Shown piece by piece: positions 41,031 through 48,108 of a DNA stretch of 53,047 nucleotides. The first letter of the stretch is position 1, and each line of letters begins with the position of its first letter. The stretch is taken from the NCBI GenBank assembly GCA_018713115.1, contig DVFS01000056.1, positions 1-53,047 on the forward strand. The letters are read 5' to 3'. The notes beneath the pieces are model-generated. The model ran no database searches. It saw only the letters and a program-made list of their open reading frames with translations, and had not been told where the DNA came from. Origin of the DNA: Candidatus Galligastranaerophilus faecipullorum (GTDB lineage Bacteria; Cyanobacteriota; Vampirovibrionia; Gastranaerophilales; Gastranaerophilaceae). The translations under genes and the position numbers were made by a program.

Positions 41031-41276
41031 TCAACCCCTGACTTTATCTAGTATTTCCTTAAGTTTTTCATCTGTAATATTTGAGTACAGTTTTCCGTTT
41101 ATTGTAATATTCGGCCCCTCGGCGCATTTCCCTTCGCAGCGCGAGCCTGTTATGTCGATTTTGGCATCTAAATTATTTTCTTCTACATATTTTTCAATAA
41201 AGTTTAAACGTTCTTCATTTCCGCGTGCAAAGCATGAACTGCCGAGACACACCGTAATATTTAGTTCCTTCTCCAT
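41031..41276 (-). CDS. Small thioredoxin-like [2Fe-2S] ferredoxin
   Basis: The 81-residue protein has C10 and C15 (CLGSSCFARG) and C46 and C50 (SRCEGKCAEG), the NuoE-type [2Fe-2S] pattern. It is first in the minus-strand operon, 3 nt before hydS, and probably passes electrons to or from it. I chose the ATG at 41276 (MEKELNITVC), with AGGAA about 10 nt upstream; the longer frame to 41333 adds a tail unlike the family. It diverges from hydC across about 130 bp. Confidence 0.83.
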   Translation of the reverse strand: MEKELNITVCLGSSCFARGNEERLNFIEKYVEENNLDAKIDITGSRCEGKCAEGPNITINGKLYSNITDEKLKEILDKVRG

Positions 41277-41406
41277 TTTTGCGTTCCTGTTTACGTTAAT
41301 ATACAGTATAGTCCAAAGCGAGTATTTAAGCAATTTAATATTTGATTTAATAACTTTTACGTGTAATAATCACTATAAGGGTTGTTAGTTAAATAAGGAG
41401 ATGCCC

Positions 41407-41907
41407 ATGAGCACACAAACATCAGGTGTTATTAACTTTAAAAAAGTTGATGACATCATTGCCTCCTGCGGTGCAAAAAAATCAAACCTCATAGCCATTC
41501 TTCAAAAAGTACAGGAAGAATTCAGGTACTTACCTCAGGATGTTATTACCTATATAGGCACAAAAATTGACGGATTGTCACCCGCAACTGTTTATGGGGT
41601 GGCAACTTTTTATGCACAGTTTTCGCTTGAACCAAAAGGCAAGTACGAAGTTAAATGCTGCGACGGCACAGCATGCCATGTGCGCGGTTCAATGCCTGTG
41701 TATACTTATCTTGCGGGTAGGTTTAATCTGAAAGAAGGCAAATACACATCGGATGATGGCATGTTTTCTCTGGAAACCGTAAGCTGTCTTGGTGCATGCG
41801 GACTTGCACCCGTTGTTGTTATTAACGGAAAAGTTTATCCGCAGATGACTCCCGATGCGATTAAAATTATTATCGATACAATTGTGCGCGAAGAAAACGA
41901 GGGTTAG
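41407..41907 (+). CDS. hydC: Electron-bifurcating [FeFe] hydrogenase subunit C (NuoE-like)
   Basis: The 166-residue protein has the NuoE helical N-terminus (LIAILQKVQEEFRYLPQDVI) and thioredoxin-like [2Fe-2S] domain with C85, C90, C127 and C131 (CCDGTACHVRG, SCLGACGLAP). It is the small subunit of the HydABC complex. I chose the second ATG at 41407 because AAGGAG (41395-41400) abuts the first ATG at 41401 but is 6 nt from this one. It is followed after 2 nt by hydB. Confidence 0.9.
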   Translation: MSTQTSGVINFKKVDDIIASCGAKKSNLIAILQKVQEEFRYLPQDVITYIGTKIDGLSPATVYGVATFYAQFSLEPKGKYEVKCCDGTACHVRGSMPVYTYLAGRFNLKEGKYTSDDGMFSLETVSCLGACGLAPVVVINGKVYPQMTPDAIKIIIDTIVREENEG

Positions 41908-41909
41908 GT

Positions 41910-43778
41910 ATGGAAACTGAAGTAAAAAAATTAAATATTAATATTGAAGAAGAAAAAAACAAAGCGTGTGAAGTCATAAAAAAACAGGGATTAAGAGTCC
42001 TTGTTTGCAATGGCACAGGCTGTATTGCAAACGGCTCAAATGAAGTTATAGCCAGGTTTAGCGAACTGGGTGCAGATGTTTCAATTTTAAGCGCACATGA
42101 CAAAGTTACAATTGTTCCAACAGGCTGCCATGGTTTTTGCGAACAGGGCGTGCTTGTAATTATCCCCGACTTTGACATTACATACGTAAAAGTTAAACCG
42201 GAGGACGTTGAAGAAATCGTAAACAGCCACATAAAAGACGGCAAGCCTGTTGAAAGACTTCTCTATACAGATCCTAAGTCGGGAAATCACGTGTATAAAA
42301 GCGAAGAAATTAATTTTTATGCCAAACAAACGCGTACATCGTTGAAAAATTGCGGCGAAATTAATGCCGAGTGTTTGGATGAAGCTATCGCGGCCGGTGC
42401 CTACCGAGCTCTTGCAAAAGTCCTTGAACAAAATAACCCCGATGCCGTGATAGAAGAAATTGAAAAATCAGGCCTCAGAGGCCGCGGCGGAGGCGGTTTC
42501 CCCACAGGAAGAAAATGGCGCTTTACGGCTGCAAACAGAGGCGGTAAGTCTTATGTTGTCTGTAACGGTGATGAAGGCGACCCGGGTGCATTTATGGACA
42601 GATCCGTTATGGAAGGCGACCCTCATAAACTGCTTGAAGGCATGGCAATTGCAGGCTTTGCAATAGGTGCCGATGAAGCTTATATTTATGTGCGCGCCGA
42701 ATACCCCCTTGCAATTAAACGTTTAAGAATTGCAATTAAACAGGCGGAAGAGCGAAATCTGCTCGGTAAAAATATTATGGGAAGCGGATTTGATTTTGAA
42801 ATTCACATCAAAGAAGGCGCCGGAGCATTTGTGTGCGGTGAAGAAACAGCGCTTATGGCCTCAATTGAAGGCGAGCGCGGCATGCCAAGACCGAAACCGC
42901 CCTTCCCTGCAAACTGCGGACTTTTTGGGCGCCCTACCCTTATAAATAACGTGGAAACGCTTGCAAATGTTCCCGTTATTATAGATAAAGGCGCGCAGTG
43001 GTTCTCTTCATTCGGCACGGAAACTTCAAAAGGCACCAAAACTTTTGCACTTACCGGCGAGGTTAACAATACAGGCCTGATAGAAGTTCCCATGGGAACA
43101 ACTTTAAGAGAGATTGTATTTGACATAGGCGGCGGCATCAGAAACGGCAAAAAATTTAAAGCCGTTCAAATCGGCGGCCCGTCAGGCGGATGTTTAACAG
43201 AAGAGCACCTTGATTTACCAATGGATTACGATAATCTCATAAAAGCCGGTGCGATGGTCGGCTCAGGCGGACTTGTAGTAATGAATGAGGACACCTGTAT
43301 CGTTGAGGTTGCAAGGTTCTTTATGCATTTTACGCAAAATGAAAGCTGCGGAAAGTGTGTTCCATGCCGCGAGGGCACGAAAAATATGCTAAAAATACTT
43401 GAAAAAATCGTTCGAGGACAGGGTGAAATGAAAGACCTTGATACACTTGAAGAGCTTGCTCTTGCCGTTAAAGAGGGCTCTCTGTGCGGTCTTGGTAAAA
43501 CAGCTCCAAACCCTGTGCTCTCTACTCTTAAATATTTCAGAGATGAGTATATTGCACACATAAAGGACAAAAAATGTCCCGCAGGTGTTTGCAGTGCTCT
43601 TAAAGTTATTAAAATTAATGAAGAACTCTGCAAGGGTTGTACAAAGTGCGCAAGAAACTGTCCTGTAGGCGCTATTGAGGGAACTGTAAAAAATCCTCAC
43701 AAAATTAATCAGGACAAATGTATCAAATGCGGCGCCTGCATAAGCGCATGCCCGTTCAAAGCAATTTCGCAGGCATAA
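41910..43778 (+). CDS. hydB: Electron-bifurcating [FeFe] hydrogenase subunit B (NuoF-like, flavin/NADH)
   Basis: The 622-residue protein has an N-terminal Trx-like [2Fe-2S] domain (C33, C38, C73, C77), the NuoF FMN/NAD(H) core (GLRGRGGGGFPTGRKW; NGDEGDPGAFMDR), an SLBB segment, the NuoF [4Fe-4S] site C480/C483/C486 (ESCGKCVPCREGT), and a C-terminal 2x[4Fe-4S] ferredoxin (CKGCTKCARNCP, CIKCGACISACP). This order is the standard one for HydB, which couples NADH and ferredoxin oxidation to H2 formation. GAGGG about 6-10 nt upstream supports the start. It lies between hydC and hydA. Confidence 0.93.
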   Translation: METEVKKLNINIEEEKNKACEVIKKQGLRVLVCNGTGCIANGSNEVIARFSELGADVSILSAHDKVTIVPTGCHGFCEQGVLVIIPDFDITYVKVKPEDVEEIVNSHIKDGKPVERLLYTDPKSGNHVYKSEEINFYAKQTRTSLKNCGEINAECLDEAIAAGAYRALAKVLEQNNPDAVIEEIEKSGLRGRGGGGFPTGRKWRFTAANRGGKSYVVCNGDEGDPGAFMDRSVMEGDPHKLLEGMAIAGFAIGADEAYIYVRAEYPLAIKRLRIAIKQAEERNLLGKNIMGSGFDFEIHIKEGAGAFVCGEETALMASIEGERGMPRPKPPFPANCGLFGRPTLINNVETLANVPVIIDKGAQWFSSFGTETSKGTKTFALTGEVNNTGLIEVPMGTTLREIVFDIGGGIRNGKKFKAVQIGGPSGGCLTEEHLDLPMDYDNLIKAGAMVGSGGLVVMNEDTCIVEVARFFMHFTQNESCGKCVPCREGTKNMLKILEKIVRGQGEMKDLDTLEELALAVKEGSLCGLGKTAPNPVLSTLKYFRDEYIAHIKDKKCPAGVCSALKVIKINEELCKGCTKCARNCPVGAIEGTVKNPHKINQDKCIKCGACISACPFKAISQA

Positions 43779-43791
43779 GAGAGGTAAAGAT

Positions 43792-45549
43792 ATGACAAAC
43801 ACATTATATATAAACGGTAAAGAATGCAGCTATACTGATGAACCCAATTTGCTTGAGGTTATAAGAAATAACGGTTTTAATGTACCCACTTTTTGCTACA
43901 GACCCGATTTAACCCAGTTCGGTGCCTGCAGGATGTGCGTGGTCGAAATTGAAGGAAGGGGAATTCAATCATCCTGTACTATGCCTCCGGAACCAGGTCT
44001 GAAAATACATACAAATACCGAAAAAACAAGAAGAATAAGAAAAATTGTTCTTGAACTGCTTCTTGCAAACCATGACAGAGAATGCACAACCTGTGATAAA
44101 TCCGGCAAATGCGAACTGCAGCAATATGCGCAGGAGTATGGCATAAAAGACATAAGATTTGCAAAAAAGAAACCGCAGGAGTATTTGCCTATAGATGACG
44201 GAAATCCTTCAATTGTGCGCGACCCGAACAAATGTATTCTCTGCGGTGCTTGCGTCAGAGCATGTGCCGAATTTCAGGGACACAGTGTGTTAGGGTTTGC
44301 AAACAGAGGGTCTAAGACCGTTGTCCAGCCTATGGCAGGCAAAACCCTCGGCTCGGTTGATTGTGTGTTCTGCGGCCAGTGTCAGGCAGTTTGTCCTACG
44401 GGCGCACTTACCATTAAAACAGATATCGACAGAGTATGGGATTTAATTAATGACAAGGAAAAGAAGACCGCAGTGCAAATGGCTCCTTCGGTGCGCGTGG
44501 CGCTCGGCGAAGAGTTTGGTTTAAAGCCCGGCGAGAACGTGATAGGTAAACTCAATGCAGCCTTGAGGCAGCTTGGTTTTGATCTTATTTTTGATACAAA
44601 TTTCTCAGCCGACTTAACCATTATGGAAGAGGCAAGCGAGTTTATAGAAAGACTCACAAAAGGCGAAAACCTCCCGCTGTTTACTTCTTGCTGTCCTGCC
44701 TGGGTACGCTACCTTGAAACGCAGCACCCTGACATGCTCAAACATTTATCTACATGTAAATCGCCGCAGGGAATGCTTTCTCCAATAATTAAAGAGCTTG
44801 TTCCAAAGTATTACGATGGTTACACCAAAGACAACCTTTATGTTGTTTCAATTATGCCCTGCACGGCTAAAAAAGCTGAAGCTGTACGCGGACAGCTTTA
44901 TGACAACGACAGGCCGCAAACAGATATTGTTCTTACAACGCAAGAGATTGCGCGTATGCTGAAATCCGCAGGTATTGACCTTGCAGTAATCAACCCTGAG
45001 CCCAACGACTCTCCTTTTGGCTGCTACAGCGGAGCCGGCACAATTTTTGGCGCATCTGGCGGTGTAGCGGAAGCTGCCGTCAGAACAGCATATGAGTTTG
45101 TAGTGCATGAGCCCCTTGAAAATCTTGATTTTAAACCCCTTCGCGGTGTGGATAAAAATCACAGAACCAAGGAGGCGGAAATCGATATCAAGGGTACAAA
45201 AGTAAAGGTGCGTGTTGTATCGACACTTAAAGAAGCGGAAAAGTCTATTAAGGAGCTAAAAGAAGGCAGGGCGGATTTCCACCTTCTTGAAGTAATGGCT
45301 TGTCCGGGCGGCTGTATCAATGGCGGCGGTCAGCCAAGAAGCTGTGATGATATTAAGATTAAAGAACAGCGTGCAGAAGGGCTTTATGAAGAGGACAGGG
45401 AGCTTCCCGTAAGAAAATCCCATCAAAACCCTGATATTGTAAAGCTATACGAGGAGTTTCTTGAAAAACCCAATTCCCATAAGGCACATGAACTATTACA
45501 CACAACATATTCGGATATGTTCAAGAATTCCTACAGAGATCTTGTATAA
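43792..45549 (+). CDS. hydA: Electron-bifurcating [FeFe] hydrogenase catalytic subunit A
   Basis: The 585-residue group A enzyme has an N-terminal [2Fe-2S] domain (C35, C46, C49, C62), the His-Cys [4Fe-4S] site (H94, C98, C101, C107), two [4Fe-4S] clusters (C148/151/154/158 and C191/194/197/201), and the H-cluster: loop 1 FTSCCPAW (C300 proton relay, C301), loop 2 IMPCTAKKAE (C357), loop 3 EVMACPGGCINGGGQP (C504, C508). The C-terminal small-subunit-like helix (YEEFLEKPNSHKAHELLHT) is present. All catalytic residues are intact. AGAGAGG precedes the ATG. Maturases HydEFG are not in the window. A strong terminator follows. Confidence 0.95.
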   Translation: MTNTLYINGKECSYTDEPNLLEVIRNNGFNVPTFCYRPDLTQFGACRMCVVEIEGRGIQSSCTMPPEPGLKIHTNTEKTRRIRKIVLELLLANHDRECTTCDKSGKCELQQYAQEYGIKDIRFAKKKPQEYLPIDDGNPSIVRDPNKCILCGACVRACAEFQGHSVLGFANRGSKTVVQPMAGKTLGSVDCVFCGQCQAVCPTGALTIKTDIDRVWDLINDKEKKTAVQMAPSVRVALGEEFGLKPGENVIGKLNAALRQLGFDLIFDTNFSADLTIMEEASEFIERLTKGENLPLFTSCCPAWVRYLETQHPDMLKHLSTCKSPQGMLSPIIKELVPKYYDGYTKDNLYVVSIMPCTAKKAEAVRGQLYDNDRPQTDIVLTTQEIARMLKSAGIDLAVINPEPNDSPFGCYSGAGTIFGASGGVAEAAVRTAYEFVVHEPLENLDFKPLRGVDKNHRTKEAEIDIKGTKVKVRVVSTLKEAEKSIKELKEGRADFHLLEVMACPGGCINGGGQPRSCDDIKIKEQRAEGLYEEDRELPVRKSHQNPDIVKLYEEFLEKPNSHKAHELLHTTYSDMFKNSYRDLV

Positions 45550-45571
45550 CAGAGTTGTAGTGAACACAAAT

Positions 45572-45602
45572 AAAAACCGGACACTATTTTGTCCGGTTTT
45601 TT
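45572..45602 (+). terminator. Intrinsic terminator of hydCBA
   Basis: AAAAACCGGACA (45572-45583) pairs with TGTCCGGTTTTT (45590-45601), a perfect 12-bp stem with a 6-nt loop and T-run. Confidence 0.9.
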
Positions 45603-45672
45603 CTACTTGATGCACACAGTTAGTGACAAATATAAGTTTGCAAAAGTTTATTGTTCTTAGTACAATAAGTGA

Positions 45673-45760
45673 GGAGAGTTGTCCGAGCGGTTTATGGTGC
45701 GGATCTCGAAAGTCCGTGCAGGCTAATTACCTGCCGAGGGTTCGAATCCCTCACTCTCCG
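45673..45760 (+). tRNA. tRNA-Ser(CGA)
   Basis: The 88-nt class II tRNA has acceptor stem GGAGAGT (45673-45679) with ACTCTCC (45753-45759), discriminator G, anticodon stem CGGAT/GTCCG around loop CTCGAAA (anticodon CGA, reading UCG), a long variable arm GCAGG/CCTGC typical of tRNA-Ser, and T arm GAGGGTTCGAATCCCTC. No CCA is encoded. It is immediately followed by a defence-like gene. Confidence 0.95.
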
Positions 45761-45785
45761 TATTTATTGATTGTGTGTGGGGATT

Positions 45786-48098
45786 ATGAGTATGTTTGCA
45801 ATTGACAAGGAAGAGTTATTTAAAGAAGCACTGCAAAATGGTTTTAACCTTTTTACCGGCGCCGGTTTTTCGACACTTCCTTCCCCTGAAGGTAAATGCC
45901 TGCCTCATGCTGCCGATCTCGCAAAAGAAATTTGTGAAAAATTTAGTATAGATGAAAGATTTTCAAATGACCTTGAAAAGTTGTCAGGAATTTTGAATAC
46001 GCGCTCAAAGCAGCAGTTTCAAGAATACTTAAGGACAAAATATACGGTAAGTTCGTACAATCAGTTGTATAATGTATTGGACAAGCTGAATATTCGTTCC
46101 TATATTACGACCAATATTGATAATATCCCCCATTGTGTTTTTGGGAATAACAAACGCCACTACATGCAAAGCATTGTTATGCAGGGTGCCGCTAAGCGCT
46201 ATTCAGAGGTTGTTACTTATATACCGTTACATGGCGAAGTAAACAATCCTGATTCAAATTTATATTTCGGAAAAAACGAGCTTGCAAACGTAGATGACTC
46301 TAACAAGGAGCTGTTTCATTCAATGGAGGCCGAGCTATATAAAGCACCAACGCTTTTTTGCGGCTATGGCTTTCATGACGGATGTGTTAACCGTGCAATT
46401 TCAAAAATACTTACTAATAAACCCCAGCGTATTTGGGTTCAGTGTCTGCCGGATGATACAGAAAACATCGATTATTTTCGAGCATTAGGTTGTTATGTCA
46501 TTGTGTCTGACACTAAAGAACTTTTAGAGTGGCTTGAAAGAAATGCACCCCTTGCTAATGATGTTGACTCTGTTACAAACTTGCCCGCGCCGCTTATTAA
46601 ATATACCATTCCCGATACAAACAAAATTAGCACCGTTTCTAAAAAAGAATACTTTTTAAATGCCGCTACTGACTGGTACTGCATTTTGTCGGGGTATCCG
46701 GCTGCTACTTCTTTTGTGGATAATATATATGAAAATATTTTACAAAACAAGAATCTCGTTATAGTCGGAATCCCGTTTTCAGGTAAGACCACTTTGCTTA
46801 TGCAGCTTGCAGCAAGCTTTAATTCTCGGGAGGCAAAATTAAAACTTTTTTTGTCCAATGCAACTCCTCAACAGGCAAGACAAATTGTAAATAACATCGG
46901 TAACAAACCTGCGATTGTTTTTATTGATGATTTTTCAAACGATATAGAGGCTGCCGGAATTTTTATGGAACGCCAAAATATTAGAGTTGTCTGTGCGGAT
47001 AGCGATTATGTTTTTGAAACTTCAAAACATCTTGTTGAAAATATTGATTATAAAAAAGTTGATTTCGGGGAGCTTAGTGTTGAGGATTCTCAAAAAATAT
47101 TCGAGAAGATTCCTCAAAATCTAAGGAAGGAATATTTTTCATATAAAGAAACTGGCAGCGATAAGTTTTCAATGTTTGAAATGATGGCTAAAAATGTCGA
47201 TAAAATCCTTTCAGCTGATAAGATAAAATTTATTCTTACAAAAATTAAAAATATGTCTTACGAAGCCTTTGAAATAGTTGCAATTGCCGCATATTTAACA
47301 AAAAATAAATCAATTTTAAGCACCAGCGTATTGTTTTCGTATTTTGAAACTTCTGATTATGAATGGTTAAAAACACAAATAAATGTTGTCAAAAATTATT
47401 TATCCGAAATAAACGTCCCTTTGACTGAAGATGAATATGACCAGGATTACTATGTGCTGCGCTCGCGCCTGTTTGTAAGACAAGCATTTTATGTACTTAC
47501 TGACTGTTTAAAACGCGAGTTTGCCAAAATAGTAAGAAAATTTATTACTAAAGTTCCGCCTTACAACATATATGAACACTACATATTCAAACGTTATGCA
47601 TACGATGCGAAGCTTTTTTATAAATTGTTTAATGATAAGGCGCTTGATTTATATGAGATTATTTACAGCTATGAACGAAATGCTTTTACCCTTCAGCAGC
47701 GCGCGATGTATAAGTTTCATTTAAAGGATTATACCGGCGCATATGCAGATATCGAAGAAGCTATAAATAAAAGTCCGCACAATTTTAGCATCAAAAATAC
47801 GCTTGCAACAATTCTTTTTAATGCCAATAAAAATATTAATACAGATGCTGCCCTTGACAAGCTTAAAGAAGCAATGTCAATACTGGAAAAGTGTTACAAA
47901 AGCGACAAAAGAAAAATATTCCATGCTACAGACTATGCAAATTTTGCAATTTTTCTTGCACGTGAACATAATATACCGGATTATCTTAATATTGCCGAAC
48001 TTTGGCTTAAAGACATTTTGGAACAAGACGAAGTGACAAGACAGCGCGAAAAATCGCTCCTCGGATTACTAAAGGACATTGACAGCATTAAAAATTAA
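45786..48098 (+). CDS. SIR2-STAND-TPR protein, Avs5-like anti-phage defence candidate
   Basis: The 770-residue protein has an N-terminal SIR2-type NADase domain (about 1-255: FTGAGFST at 23-30, N110 in ITTNIDN, H149 in PLHGE), a STAND-like P-loop ATPase (Walker A GIPFSGKTT 328-336 with K334; Walker B AIVFIDD with D381/D382), a helical region, and a C-terminal TPR-like sensor region (about 640-745). Catalytic SIR2 Asn and His are kept. Such proteins (Avs5 and relatives) deplete NAD+ on phage recognition; immunity here is inference. It starts 25 nt after tRNA-Ser and stands alone. ATG 45786 or 45792 may be used; GGGG at 45779-45782 fits the second better. Confidence 0.8.
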   Translation: MSMFAIDKEELFKEALQNGFNLFTGAGFSTLPSPEGKCLPHAADLAKEICEKFSIDERFSNDLEKLSGILNTRSKQQFQEYLRTKYTVSSYNQLYNVLDKLNIRSYITTNIDNIPHCVFGNNKRHYMQSIVMQGAAKRYSEVVTYIPLHGEVNNPDSNLYFGKNELANVDDSNKELFHSMEAELYKAPTLFCGYGFHDGCVNRAISKILTNKPQRIWVQCLPDDTENIDYFRALGCYVIVSDTKELLEWLERNAPLANDVDSVTNLPAPLIKYTIPDTNKISTVSKKEYFLNAATDWYCILSGYPAATSFVDNIYENILQNKNLVIVGIPFSGKTTLLMQLAASFNSREAKLKLFLSNATPQQARQIVNNIGNKPAIVFIDDFSNDIEAAGIFMERQNIRVVCADSDYVFETSKHLVENIDYKKVDFGELSVEDSQKIFEKIPQNLRKEYFSYKETGSDKFSMFEMMAKNVDKILSADKIKFILTKIKNMSYEAFEIVAIAAYLTKNKSILSTSVLFSYFETSDYEWLKTQINVVKNYLSEINVPLTEDEYDQDYYVLRSRLFVRQAFYVLTDCLKREFAKIVRKFITKVPPYNIYEHYIFKRYAYDAKLFYKLFNDKALDLYEIIYSYERNAFTLQQRAMYKFHLKDYTGAYADIEEAINKSPHNFSIKNTLATILFNANKNINTDAALDKLKEAMSILEKCYKSDKRKIFHATDYANFAIFLAREHNIPDYLNIAELWLKDILEQDEVTRQREKSLLGLLKDIDSIKN

Positions 48099-48108
48099 CT
48101 TTAATCTC

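Noticed and set aside
45673-48098. Integrated mobile element at tRNA-Ser
   Set aside because: I found no integrase, transposase or repeat of the tRNA 3' end within the window; only a single cargo-like gene is present.
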